DNA of 64,000 bases from Ramlibacter monticola (GTDB taxonomy: Bacteria; Pseudomonadota; Gammaproteobacteria; Burkholderiales; Burkholderiaceae_C), in the NCBI RefSeq assembly GCF_016722785.1, contig NZ_JAEQNE010000007.1, positions 186,001 through 250,000 of the forward strand, given 5' to 3'. The translations under genes were made by a program, and so were the position numbers. Under the pieces are notes generated by a model. That model worked only from the letters and a program-made list of their open reading frames with translations, did no database searches and had not been told where the DNA came from. Shown here piece by piece: positions 16,558 to 25,010 of this stretch (its first letter is position 1; each line of letters opens with the position of its first letter).

Positions 16558-17681
16558 GACCCGTTCTCCACGGACACCGGCACGTTGTAGCCGTGCGCGC
16601 GCAGCAGCGCGTGCCGCTTGGCTTCCAGCAGGTCCGATGCCACCATCTCGGCGCACATCTGATCGACCGTGACCTCCGGCGTCCATCCCAGTTCGCGCTT
16701 GGCCTTGGACGGATCACCGAGCAGGGTCTCGACTTCGGCCGGACGGAAGTAGCGCGGGTCGACCGAGACGACAACGTCGCCCACCTTCAGCGCCGGTGCA
16801 TTGTTGCCCGTGATCGCGTCGACGATGCCCTTTTCCTCCACGCCCTTGCCCTCGAAGCGGATCCGCAGGCCGAGGTTTTCCGCCGTCATTCGGATGAAGT
16901 CGCGCACGGAAATCTGAGCACCAGTGGCGATGACGTAGTCCTTCGGCTGGTCCTGCTGCAGCATCATCCACTGCATGCGCACGTAGTCCTTCGCATGTCC
17001 CCAGTCGCGCAGGGAATCCATGTTGCCCATGAACAGGCACTTCTCCAGGCCTTGGGCAATGTTGGCCAGGCCGCGCGTGATCTTGCGGGTGACGAACGTT
17101 TCGCCGCGGCGCGGCGACTCGTGGTTGAACAGGATGCCGTTGCAGGCGTACATGCCGTAGGCCTCGCGGTAGTTCACCGTGATCCAGTAGGCATACATCT
17201 TGGCGACGGCATAGGGCGAGCGCGGGTAGAAGGGCGTGGTTTCCTTCTGCGGGGTCTCCTGCACCAGGCCGTACAGCTCGGAGGTGGAGGCTTGGTAAAA
17301 GCGCGTTTTCTTGTCCAGGCCCAGGAAGCGGATGCCTTCCAGCAGGCGCAGAGTACCGATCGCGTCCACGTCGGCCGTGTACTCGGGCGATTCGAAGCTG
17401 ACCGCCACGTGCGACTGGGCGCCCAGGTTGTAGACCTCGTCAGGCTGCACCTGCTGCAGGATGCGCGTCAGGTTCGACGTGTCCGTCAGGTCGCCGTAAT
17501 GCAGGATGAACCGCTTGTTATCGACGTGCGGATCCTGGTAGATGTGGTCGATGCGGTCCGTGTTGAACAGCGAGGCGCGGCGCTTGATGCCGTGCACCTC
17601 GTAGCCCTTCTCCAGAAGGAATTCGGCAAGGTAGGAGCCGTCCTGGCCCGTGACGCCGGTGATCAGTGCGCGCTTGGTCAT
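16554..17681 (-). CDS. gmd: GDP-mannose 4,6-dehydratase
   Basis: A 375-residue SDR enzyme that makes GDP-4-keto-6-deoxymannose, the first step from GDP-mannose to GDP-fucose. Visible are ALITGVTGQDGSYLAEFLLE (NADP loop), RRASLFNTDRIDHIY, the active-site STSELYG and YAVAKMYAYW (Tyr-x3-Lys), and NHESPRRGETFVTRKI. The start is the ATG of MTKRALITG; the frame is open 18 codons further but without family similarity. It lies downstream of manC after a 156-bp gap and overlaps fcl by 4 bases. Confidence 0.96.
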   Translation of the reverse strand: MTKRALITGVTGQDGSYLAEFLLEKGYEVHGIKRRASLFNTDRIDHIYQDPHVDNKRFILHYGDLTDTSNLTRILQQVQPDEVYNLGAQSHVAVSFESPEYTADVDAIGTLRLLEGIRFLGLDKKTRFYQASTSELYGLVQETPQKETTPFYPRSPYAVAKMYAYWITVNYREAYGMYACNGILFNHESPRRGETFVTRKITRGLANIAQGLEKCLFMGNMDSLRDWGHAKDYVRMQWMMLQQDQPKDYVIATGAQISVRDFIRMTAENLGLRIRFEGKGVEEKGIVDAITGNNAPALKVGDVVVSVDPRYFRPAEVETLLGDPSKAKRELGWTPEVTVDQMCAEMVASDLLEAKRHALLRAHGYNVPVSVENGS

Positions 17682-17837
17682 TTTCTTACTTTGTGAACCC
17701 AGGATTATCGCGGTTGCGCAATGCGGGATTGGCATTGCCGACCGACGCGGTGGGAAGCTGTGGTAATCGTGAAGGTGGCCGAGGCGTTGCGGCGACAGCG
17801 CCGAACGCGTCCTCCTGCGAAGCCCCTCACCCGGTGC

Positions 17838-19298
17838 TCAATTGCTCTCGGCACTCGCCGGCGCGCGCCCATACGTGTCTTCCAGTCGCACGATGTCGTC
17901 TTCGCCCAGGTAGCTGCCGGATTGCACCTCGATCAGCTCGAGCCCGATCCTACCCGGGTTGCGCAGCCGATGCGTCTCGCCGATCGGGATGTACGTGGAC
18001 TGGTTCTCGGTGAGCGTGAATGTTTTGCCGCCGCAGGTGACTTCGGCCGTCCCGCGGACGACGATCCAGTGCTCCGCCCGATGATGGTGCATCTGCAGGC
18101 TGAGCGAAGCCCCCGGCTTGACGCAGATCCGCTTGACCTGGAAGCGATCCCCGTTGTCGACGGAGTCGTACCAGCCCCAGGGGCGGAACACCTTGCGGTG
18201 CATGACGGCCTGGCTGTTGTTGCTCGCTTCGAGATCGATCACTACCTGGCGCACTTCCTCGGCGGCATCGCGCGCGGCCACCAGCACTGCATCCGGCGTG
18301 TCCACGATCAGCAGGTCGCTCACGCCCAGGGCCACCACCGGCCGATGGGGCGCGTGGATGAACGTGTTCTGGGACCGGACGGTGCGACCCGCGCCGACGA
18401 CGCGGTTTCCCTCGGTGTCAGCCGGCGTCAGGTCTGCGGCGGCATTCCAGCTGCCGACATCGCTCCATGCGCCGCTGAAGGGGAAGACGACCGTGTTGCG
18501 GTGCTTCTGCATCACCGCGTAATCGATGCTTTCGGAACGGCTGGCCGCAAACTTGCCGGCATCCGGGCGAATGAAGGAACCGTCACGCACCGCGGCTTGG
18601 ACCGCGACTTCGCACGCACCAAGGATGTCGGGGCAGTGCAGCAGCAGCGCGTCGAGCAGCGTGTCGGCGCGGCAGAAGAAGATGCCCGCATTCCACAGGT
18701 CCTTGCCTCCGAGGACCAGCTGTTCGGCCAGTTCGGCCGGCGGCTTCTCGATGAAGCGCACGACGCTACTGCCGCCGCTGGCGCGCGGCTCGCCTTGCTC
18801 GATGTACCCGTACGCGGTGCTCGGAAAGCTCGGCACCACCCCGAAGGTGACGATGGCGCCTTCCTCCGCGGCCGGCACCGCGCTCTTCACCAGCTGCGCG
18901 AACGCAGCGCTGTCAGGCACGTGGTGATCCGAGGGGCAGATCAGGAGCAGGTCGCCGGGGTGCGCCGCGAGTGCGGCGAGGGCGATCGCGGGCGCCGTAT
19001 TCCGCGCGGCAGGTTCCAGGATCAGTTGACCGGCTCCGCCGGCGGCTTCCAGGTTCTCCTGCACCATGAACCGGTGCTCTTCGCCGCAGACCACCAGCAT
19101 GTTGGCCGCGGCTTGGGGGCCCAATGCGGCGAGGCGCTCCACCGTGAGCTGCAGCAGGCTCTTGCCACCCACCAGCGGAATGAACTGCTTGGGGAACGCC
19201 TTGCGCGAAAGAGGCCACAGGCGCGTGCCCGAACCCCCGCAGAGGATCACGGGGCGGATGTTCGGCGGGGAGGAGAGCATTTCTTTTCTGGTGGTCAT
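17838..19298 (-). CDS. manC: Mannose-1-phosphate guanylyltransferase / mannose-6-phosphate isomerase
   Basis: A 486-residue type II enzyme. The N-terminal nucleotidyltransferase has the pyrophosphorylase signature LCGGSGTRLWPLSRKAFPKQ and FIEKPPAELAEQLV. The C-terminal cupin carries phosphomannose isomerase motifs (RPWGWYDSVDNGDRFQVKRI, HHHRAEHWIVVRGTAEV, IPIGETHRLRNPG). It supplies GDP-mannose for gmd/fcl. It starts 7 bp after the VanZ-like gene stop; the second Met (MLSSPPN) is an alternative start. Full length for the family. Confidence 0.95.
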   Translation of the reverse strand: MTTRKEMLSSPPNIRPVILCGGSGTRLWPLSRKAFPKQFIPLVGGKSLLQLTVERLAALGPQAAANMLVVCGEEHRFMVQENLEAAGGAGQLILEPAARNTAPAIALAALAAHPGDLLLICPSDHHVPDSAAFAQLVKSAVPAAEEGAIVTFGVVPSFPSTAYGYIEQGEPRASGGSSVVRFIEKPPAELAEQLVLGGKDLWNAGIFFCRADTLLDALLLHCPDILGACEVAVQAAVRDGSFIRPDAGKFAASRSESIDYAVMQKHRNTVVFPFSGAWSDVGSWNAAADLTPADTEGNRVVGAGRTVRSQNTFIHAPHRPVVALGVSDLLIVDTPDAVLVAARDAAEEVRQVVIDLEASNNSQAVMHRKVFRPWGWYDSVDNGDRFQVKRICVKPGASLSLQMHHHRAEHWIVVRGTAEVTCGGKTFTLTENQSTYIPIGETHRLRNPGRIGLELIEVQSGSYLGEDDIVRLEDTYGRAPASAESN

Positions 19299-19305
19299 TC
19301 GTTCT

Positions 19306-19671
19306 TCAGTGTGAGGTCAGGGTCCTGGCCCAGACGAAGGTAGCGAGGAGGCCGGTGGCAGTGCCGGCCAGGTCGATCAAGCCATCTCTCAGCAGAGGGT
19401 GCCTCCCAGGCACGAAACTCTGGAGCGTTTCGGTGAGCAGCGCGAGGCCGATCGCCAGCGCAAGCACGCGAGCCGGCCACCATCGCCCCGCACCGTAGGC
19501 CGGAATGGCCGCGATCACCGCGAACATCACGAAGTGCGCGGAGGCGGACCATGGCCATGCGCTCCACAACTGGCCTTCGATCTCGGCCTTCAGGCTGCCT
19601 GGCATCGTCGTACCCACAAGCAGAAGCACTATCGCCGCCCCCAGGGCGGCAAACGGTCGTTTGAAAAGCAT
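19306..19671 (-). CDS. VanZ-like family membrane protein
   Basis: A 121-residue protein with about four hydrophobic segments. It contains SASAHFVMFAVIAAIPAYG, LALLTETLQSFVPGRHPLLRD and DGLIDLAGTATGLL, the TE-x-Q-x-F-x-P-R-x3-x2-D-x3-N/D pattern of VanZ-like proteins. The family is often found in polysaccharide loci but its biochemical role is unknown. It is wedged between galU (27 bp) and manC (7 bp), so it is co-transcribed with sugar-nucleotide genes. Confidence 0.75.
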   Translation of the reverse strand: MLFKRPFAALGAAIVLLLVGTTMPGSLKAEIEGQLWSAWPWSASAHFVMFAVIAAIPAYGAGRWWPARVLALAIGLALLTETLQSFVPGRHPLLRDGLIDLAGTATGLLATFVWARTLTSH

Positions 19672-19698
19672 CGACTGAGGATACGCGAGCGCACACGG

Positions 19699-20592
19699 CT
19701 ACGGAGCAAGTTGCCCCGAGCGAAGATAGTCACGGAAGTGCTGCCCCACTTCCGGATGCTCCAGCGCGAACTCCACCGTCGCCTCCAGGAATCCCTGCTT
19801 GGTCCCGCAGTCGTAGCGCTTCCCTTCGTACCGATAGGCATGCACGCCTTCGGTTTCGATCAACTGCGCGATGCCGTCGGTCAACTGGATCTCGCCACCG
19901 CTGCCGCGAGGCTGATTGCGGATCTTCTCGAACACGGAGGGCGTGAGCACGTAGCGGCCCGCAACGCCGAGCCGCGAGGGTGCGTTCTCGGGAGAAGGCT
20001 TTTCCACCATCCGCTGCACCTTGACCAGGCGCTCGCCTTTCGCCTCGCCGGCCACGATGCCGTACCGCTTCACGTGCTCCAGGGGCACTTCCTGCACCGC
20101 GATCACGGAGGTCTGGACCTGATCGAACGCCTCCACCAGCTGCGCGAGCACGTTCGGGCCGCCGTTGGCGCCCTTCATCAGGTCGTCCGCCAGGAGGACC
20201 GCGAAAGGCGAATTCCCCACCATGGGGGCCGCGCACAGCACGGCGTGGCCGAGCCCCAGCATGCGCGGCTGGCGCACGTACGTGCAATCCATGTCCGCCG
20301 GCGCCAGCGACCGCACCAGATCGAGCAGCTCCGTCTTGCGGCTGGCCTCCAGCTCGGATTCCAGCTCGTACGCGGTGTCGAAGTGGTCCTCGATGGCGCG
20401 CTTGTTCCGGCCCGTCACGAAGATCATGTGGCGGATGCCGGCGTCGTAGGCCTCTTCCACCGCGTACTGGATCAGGGGCTTGTCCACGATGGGCAGCATC
20501 TCCTTGGGCTGCGCCTTGGTGGCAGGCAGGAAGCGCGTGCCTAGGCCGGCGACGGGAAACACCGCTTTCTCGACTTTTGTGTACTTTTTCAT
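19699..20592 (-). CDS. galU: UTP-glucose-1-phosphate uridylyltransferase (copy 1)
   Basis: A 297-residue GalU that makes UDP-glucose. Signatures are FPVAGLGTRFLPATKAQPKE, the VDKPLIQYAVEEAYDAG stretch and the lysine-containing VEKPSPENAPS. The start MKKYTKVEKAVF is supported by the paralogue at 56852-57745, which begins MKNFTNVNKAVF. It heads the - strand operon galU-vanZ-manC-gmd-fcl-wzc. The 180-bp region upstream (20593-20772) probably holds the operon promoter. It includes a short CCCCAAATGGGG inverted repeat, but I could not identify promoter hexamers with confidence. Confidence 0.94.
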   Translation of the reverse strand: MKKYTKVEKAVFPVAGLGTRFLPATKAQPKEMLPIVDKPLIQYAVEEAYDAGIRHMIFVTGRNKRAIEDHFDTAYELESELEASRKTELLDLVRSLAPADMDCTYVRQPRMLGLGHAVLCAAPMVGNSPFAVLLADDLMKGANGGPNVLAQLVEAFDQVQTSVIAVQEVPLEHVKRYGIVAGEAKGERLVKVQRMVEKPSPENAPSRLGVAGRYVLTPSVFEKIRNQPRGSGGEIQLTDGIAQLIETEGVHAYRYEGKRYDCGTKQGFLEATVEFALEHPEVGQHFRDYLRSGQLAP

Positions 20593-20772
20593 TCGGGATG
20601 AACTCTGATCGACCGACGTAGATGTACCATGTTGTAATCCACGGTCGAGCAAAATGCACCTCCCCAAATGGGGGGCCAACCGGCATTTCAGGTCTTTTTC
20701 ACCGTTGCCTGTCGTGCTTAGGCAACGCGCTTAAGCATCAGGAGGCGGCCAATGCCGTTTTCCTGATCGGAA

Positions 20773-21330
20773 TCAGTACCGCCACTGCAGCCCGAGGCTG
20801 GTCGAGCGCACGTCACGCATTTCGCCGCTCGCGCCCCGGAAGTCGTAGCTGTCGAAGCCGAGCACGGCGGAGGCGCGGCGCGAGAAGTCCCAGCTCAGGC
20901 CGACGCCGTAGGTGAGGCCGCCGTCCGCGCCTGGCAGGGCAACCAGGCCGCTGCCGCGGCCCCCCACGGTGCCCACGCGCCCATAGACGCCCAGTTCGGA
21001 GAAGAAGCCCGGCTTGCCCACGACCGCGAGGCTCAGCCCTTGCGTGCGCGCCACTTTCAGGGTTGTGGCGGGTTCCTCGCCGGGGCCGATCTGCAGGCTG
21101 ACGCTGCGGGGCGTCACGGGGCTGGCATAGAGCGGCACGATGGTCGAGGAGCCGCAGGCCAGGGAGAAGGGGCCGCACTGCAGTTGCGGCGTCACCGCCG
21201 CGGGTTGCAGCCCCAGCGCGGCGCCGCCTCCACGCCATCGCAGTGCCCCGTTGCCCTCCGGCTCCGCCCAGGCCGCCGAGACGGCGGCGAAGCCCAGGAC
21301 CCACAGCAGGACATTGCGCCGAGACCACAT
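20773..21330 (-). CDS. Predicted outer-membrane beta-barrel protein
   Basis: A 185-residue exported protein. The signal peptide (NVLLWVLGFAAVSAAWA, cleavage near residue 22) is followed by alternating hydrophobic strands such as GLSLAVVGKPGFFSELGVYG, GGLTYGVGLSWDFS and RSTSLGLQWRY. The last ends in the C-terminal aromatic residue expected for barrel insertion. It resembles OmpA/OmpW-type small porin-like proteins, but I cannot place it in a named family. The start at 21330 is chosen for the signal peptide; the open frame continues upstream. Confidence 0.6.
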   Translation of the reverse strand: MWSRRNVLLWVLGFAAVSAAWAEPEGNGALRWRGGGAALGLQPAAVTPQLQCGPFSLACGSSTIVPLYASPVTPRSVSLQIGPGEEPATTLKVARTQGLSLAVVGKPGFFSELGVYGRVGTVGGRGSGLVALPGADGGLTYGVGLSWDFSRRASAVLGFDSYDFRGASGEMRDVRSTSLGLQWRY

Positions 21331-21433
21331 CGCGGGCTCCCTCGTTTTGCTTGGTAGAGCCAATGTGGAGGGGCACCGCGACAGGGCGTGTCGGACAAGT
21401 CCCACACGCACTGTAGGCGCAACGGCTCAGCCG

Positions 21434-22405
21434 TTAATCGACCTTAGCACCCGAGGCCTTCACCACTTTTTCGTATTTGGCCAGTTCGGCCTTCATGAAG
21501 GAGGCGAATTCCTCCGGGCTGGTGGGCACGGGTTCGGCCATCAGCGTGGCGAAGCGCGTCTTCGCTTCCGGGGAGTTCAGCGCCGCCACGAAGGCGTGAT
21601 TGAGCTTCTGGATGGCATCGCGCGGCGTTCCGGCCGGCGCCACCAGGCCCCACCAGGTGTCGATGGAGAAGCCCTTGAGCGTGTCGGCCACCGGGGGCAC
21701 CTCCGGCAGGTTGGGCGAGCGCTTCAGCGTGGTCACCGCCAGCGCCTTGAGCTTGCCCGAGCGGATGTTGGGCGCGGCCGTCGCCAGGTTGTCGAAGTTG
21801 AAGTCCACCTGCCCGGAAAGCAGCGCCAGCTGCGCCGGGTTGCCGCCGTTGTAGGGGATGTGCACGGCGAAGAGGCCGGCGTCGCGCTTGAACATCTCGC
21901 CTGCGAGGTGGCCGGCGCTGCCGTTGCCGCCGCTGGCGTAATTGAGCTTGCCGGGATTGCGCTTGCCGTAGGCGATCAGGTCCGCGAGCGTCTCGATCTT
22001 CAGGCGCTGCGCCGTCTCCGCGTTCACCACCAGCACGTTGGGCACGCGGACCATCTGCGTGATGGCGGCGAAGTCCTTCACCGGGTCGTAGGGCATCTTC
22101 GAGAACAGCCACGGGTTGATGGCGTGGGTGGCCACCGCGGAGATGCCGATGGTCAGGCCATCGGGCGCGGCCTTGGCGACCGCGTCGGCGCCGATGTTGC
22201 CGCCGCCGCCCGGCTTGTTGTCGATGATCACCGTGCCCAGCGAGTCCTTCACGCGTTCCGCGAGCAGCCGGGCCGTGACGTCGATCGGGCCGCCCGCCGC
22301 GTAGGGGACGATCAGGCGGATGGGGCGACCCTGGGCGAAGACGGCGGGAGCGGCAGCGGCCGCCGCGGCTGCGGCCGAGGAGAGGAGGAGTTGACGGCGT
22401 TTCAT
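21434..22405 (-). CDS. Bug-family tripartite tricarboxylate transporter substrate-binding protein
   Basis: A 323-residue periplasmic solute receptor. It has an Ala-rich signal peptide (KRRQLLLSSAAAAAAAAAPA), then the family start RPIRLIVPYAAGGPIDVTAR, VIIDNKPGGGGNIGADAVAK and YASGGNGSAGHLAGEMF, and TWWGLVAPAGTPRD near residue 235. Such Bug receptors bind carboxylates and feed TctAB-type permeases. No tctA/tctB genes are adjacent; orphan receptors are very common in Comamonadaceae and relatives. A Met three codons upstream (MDGMKRRQ) is an alternative start. The ligand is unknown. Confidence 0.92.
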   Translation of the reverse strand: MKRRQLLLSSAAAAAAAAAPAVFAQGRPIRLIVPYAAGGPIDVTARLLAERVKDSLGTVIIDNKPGGGGNIGADAVAKAAPDGLTIGISAVATHAINPWLFSKMPYDPVKDFAAITQMVRVPNVLVVNAETAQRLKIETLADLIAYGKRNPGKLNYASGGNGSAGHLAGEMFKRDAGLFAVHIPYNGGNPAQLALLSGQVDFNFDNLATAAPNIRSGKLKALAVTTLKRSPNLPEVPPVADTLKGFSIDTWWGLVAPAGTPRDAIQKLNHAFVAALNSPEAKTRFATLMAEPVPTSPEEFASFMKAELAKYEKVVKASGAKVD

Positions 22406-22541
22406 GCCATCCATTCTCTCAAGCCGGGCAAACCCCGCGCCGGAGCGGGCTGACGCATCGCATCCGTGCGCTCCGACAAGCCGGCATCGGCGCACCGCGT
22501 TGAGTAGAGGCCCACACACCAATCCAGAAAGGAAAGACACC

Positions 22542-22949
22542 ATGAAGATCCACGCCCTCCTGGTCGCGATGGCCCTGGCCGCCACTGGCACCGCGTTCGC
22601 GCAGTCGTACGGCACTTCCGGGTCCTACAGCGACAGCTCGGCCACCGCGAAGACGACCGAGGCGGCCCCGGCCAAGGTGCACAAGAACAAGGTCTCGGCC
22701 AAGGCGAAGAAGGACCACGCGCAGCACCACGCCAGCGCGACGCACCACAAGAACCACCACGAGATGCACACGAAGGCGGCGCACCACCAGCACCACGAGA
22801 TGCATGCACGGGCCCACGCCGAGCATCACAACACGCACGCGATGGGCGCCGGCCCCTCCGGCCCGGTGACGGACCTCAACGCGCGGGGGCGGCAGGACCG
22901 GATCAACGCGGCCTACGAGGATTGGCGCAGGCTGCAGGCGCGGCGCTGA
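22542..22949 (+). CDS. Small histidine-rich exported protein
   Basis: A 135-residue protein with a clear signal peptide (MKIHALLVAMALAATGTAFA, cleaved before QSYG). The mature part is Lys/Ala-rich, then His-rich: about 18 His in a 45-residue stretch, including two HHEMH repeats. The C-terminus has a charged helix (RINAAYEDWRRLQARR). The His clusters suggest periplasmic binding of divalent metal; this is inference, as I recognise no family. The start has a good ribosome site (AGAAAGGA, 8 bp upstream). It converges with the reductase gene on the other strand. Confidence 0.7.
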   Translation: MKIHALLVAMALAATGTAFAQSYGTSGSYSDSSATAKTTEAAPAKVHKNKVSAKAKKDHAQHHASATHHKNHHEMHTKAAHHQHHEMHARAHAEHHNTHAMGAGPSGPVTDLNARGRQDRINAAYEDWRRLQARR

Positions 22950-22959
22950 GCCACGCCCC

Positions 22960-22985
22960 GGGAAGCGGGCTCAGGCCTGCTTCCC
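22960..22985. terminator. Possible hairpin terminator between convergent genes
   Basis: GGGAAGC (22960-22966) pairs with GCTTCCC (22979-22985) around a 12-base loop, between the His-rich gene and the convergent reductase gene. No T-run follows, so termination efficiency is uncertain. Confidence 0.3.
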
Positions 22986-24029
22986 GTGCTTGTCGGCCTC
23001 GCTGGTGAACGAGTCGGCGAAGAATTCCTCCGGCGGCAGCCTGCACGCGGCGGAGTATTCGGCGCGCGCCGAATCGACCACGATGGGCGCGCCGCAGGCG
23101 TAGACCTGGTGGCCCGAGAGGTCGGGGAAGTCCTGCATCACGGCCTTGTGCACGAAGCCCGTGCGGCCCTTCCAGTTGTCTTCGGGCAGCGCGTTCGAGA
23201 TCACCGGCACGTAGTGCAGGTTCGGCATCTCGGCCAGGCGCTCGCGCATCCACGCATCCATGTAGAGGTCCGCCGGGCGCCGGCCGCCCCAGTAGAGCGT
23301 GGCTTCGCGCTGGATGCCCTTGAACTGCATGTGCTCGATCAACGCCTTGATCGGCGCGAAGCCCGTGCCCGAGGCCAGCAGGATCATGGGCTTGTCGGAG
23401 TCCTCGCGCAGGAAGAAGCTGCCGAAGGGCCCTTCGAGGCGCAGGATCTCCTTCTCCTTCATCGCGGAGAACACGTGGTCGGTGAACTTGCCGCCCGGCA
23501 TGTGCCGGATGTGCAGCTCGATGCCGGGCCCGATGTGCGGCGCGTTGGCCATCGAGTAGCTGCGGCGCGCGCCATCGCGCAGGATGAATTCGACGTACTG
23601 GCCGGCGTGGAAGCGCAGCGTGTCGTTGGCCGGCAGCTGCAGCTTCACGATCATCACGTCGGGCGAGACCTTCTCGAGGGTCGTCACCCGCGAGGGCATC
23701 TTGCGCACCGGGAACGCGCTCTCGTCGGTGACCTGGCGCGATTCGAGCACGACGTCGGTCTGCGGCACGGCGCAGCAGGTGAGGATCAGGCCCTGGGCCT
23801 GTTCTTCGGCCGACAGGGCCTTGGCCTGGTGCGGCCCATGGACCACGGTGCCTTCGAGCTTGCGGCACTTGCAGGAGCCGCAGGCGCCGTCCTTGCAGCC
23901 GTAGGGCATGCCGACGCCCTGGCGGATCGCCGCCGGGAGGATGGCTTCCCCGGATTCGACGCTGAACTGACGGCCGCTGGGCTGGACGGTGATCTGGAAG
24001 GGGCCCGTGGGGGCCGGGGCGGCGGTCAT
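22971..24029 (-). CDS. 2Fe-2S ferredoxin-NAD(P)H reductase, CDP-6-deoxy-3,4-glucoseen reductase-like
   Basis: A 352-residue flavoprotein. Residues 10-95 form a plant-type ferredoxin domain with cysteines in YGCKDGACGSCKCRK and LTCC (C-x4-C-x2-C-xn-C). Next come an FAD-binding domain (RRSYSMANAP, the RxYS motif) and an NAD-binding domain (LLASGTGFAPIKALIEHM, and VYACGAP near the C-terminus). This layout is annotated as CDP-6-deoxy-delta-3,4-glucoseen reductase in many Burkholderiales. The same architecture serves oxygenase reductases, so the true electron acceptor is unknown. It is divergent from the epimerase gene, with about 45 bp between starts. Confidence 0.85.
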   Translation of the reverse strand: MTAAPAPTGPFQITVQPSGRQFSVESGEAILPAAIRQGVGMPYGCKDGACGSCKCRKLEGTVVHGPHQAKALSAEEQAQGLILTCCAVPQTDVVLESRQVTDESAFPVRKMPSRVTTLEKVSPDVMIVKLQLPANDTLRFHAGQYVEFILRDGARRSYSMANAPHIGPGIELHIRHMPGGKFTDHVFSAMKEKEILRLEGPFGSFFLREDSDKPMILLASGTGFAPIKALIEHMQFKGIQREATLYWGGRRPADLYMDAWMRERLAEMPNLHYVPVISNALPEDNWKGRTGFVHKAVMQDFPDLSGHQVYACGAPIVVDSARAEYSAACRLPPEEFFADSFTSEADKHGKQA

Positions 24030-24074
24030 GCTTTGGGTATCCTAGTGCGCTGTCGGTATCGTGCCGCCCCGATT

Positions 24075-25001
24075 TTGCCCTCAAACCAGACCCCCCTCGG
24101 CGCCTTGCCCGCGCGCTTCCGCCGCCAGCGCATCCTCGTGGTCGGCTGCGGCGACGTGGGGCTGCGCGTGGCCCGCGCGCTCCCCTCGCGGGTGCGGGTG
24201 CTGGGCCTGACGTCCTCGCCCGCGCGGATGCCGCAGCTGCGCGCGCAGGGGATCACGCCCCTGCACGGCAACCTCGACCAGGCACGCACGCTGGCCCGCA
24301 TCGCCGGGCTCGCGGACCGCGTCGTGCACCTGGCGCCGCCATCCACCGAGCCCGCGCAGCAATGGTGGCGCGACCGCCGCACGGAGGCCCTGCTGCGCGC
24401 GCTGCGGCTGCGCGGCGCGCCGGCGGCGCTGGTGTACGCCTCCACCAGCGGCGTCTACGGCGACTGCGCCGGCGAGTGGGTGCCGGAGCACCGCCCGGTC
24501 GCGCCGCACACGCCGCGGGCGCAGCGGCGCGTGGATGCCGAGCGGCTGGTGCGCTTCTTCGGGCGCGGCAGCGGCACGCGCACGAGCGTGCTGCGCATCC
24601 CCGGCATCTACGCCAGCGACCGCGTGGGCGGCACGCCGCGAGAGCGGCTGGAGAAGGGCACGCCGGTGCTCGAGGCCGGCGACGACGTCTACACCAACCA
24701 CATCCACGCCGACGACCTCGCGCGGGCGGTGCTGGCGGCGCTGTGGCGCGGCCGGCCGCAGCGTGTCTACAACGCGAGCGACGACAGCGCGCTGAAGATG
24801 GGCGACTACTTCGACCTCGCCGCCGACCTGTATGGGCTGCCGCGGCCGCCGCGGGTGCCGCGCAATGCGGCGCAGGAGTCGCTGCCGCTCGTGCTCCTGA
24901 GCTTCATGAGCGAGTCGCGGCGGCTGGACAACCGCAGGATGAAGCAGGAGCTGCGGGTGCGGCTGCGGCACCCCACGGTGGAGACCGGGCTGCGCGCCTG
25001 A
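24075..25001 (+). CDS. SDR/epimerase family NAD(P)-dependent protein
   Basis: About 308 residues. The Rossmann motif VVGCGDVGLRVARAL is near residue 17, STSGVYGDC holds the catalytic Ser/Tyr region, and DDVYTNHIHADDLARAVLAA follows. It resembles YeeZ/NAD-dependent epimerase-like proteins, whose substrate is unknown. The start is uncertain: TTG at 24075, GTG at 24045 and TTG at 24105 are all in frame and there is no ATG before the conserved region. Much of the longer upstream frame is antisense to the reductase gene and was discarded. Confidence 0.75.
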   Translation: MPSNQTPLGALPARFRRQRILVVGCGDVGLRVARALPSRVRVLGLTSSPARMPQLRAQGITPLHGNLDQARTLARIAGLADRVVHLAPPSTEPAQQWWRDRRTEALLRALRLRGAPAALVYASTSGVYGDCAGEWVPEHRPVAPHTPRAQRRVDAERLVRFFGRGSGTRTSVLRIPGIYASDRVGGTPRERLEKGTPVLEAGDDVYTNHIHADDLARAVLAALWRGRPQRVYNASDDSALKMGDYFDLAADLYGLPRPPRVPRNAAQESLPLVLLSFMSESRRLDNRRMKQELRVRLRHPTVETGLRA

Positions 25002-25010
25002 GCGCCGCGG

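Noticed and set aside
22986..24074. 5' extension of the epimerase frame back to 22986
   Set aside because: This part is antisense to the 2Fe-2S reductase gene and contains no family sequence; only the portion after about 24075 is real.
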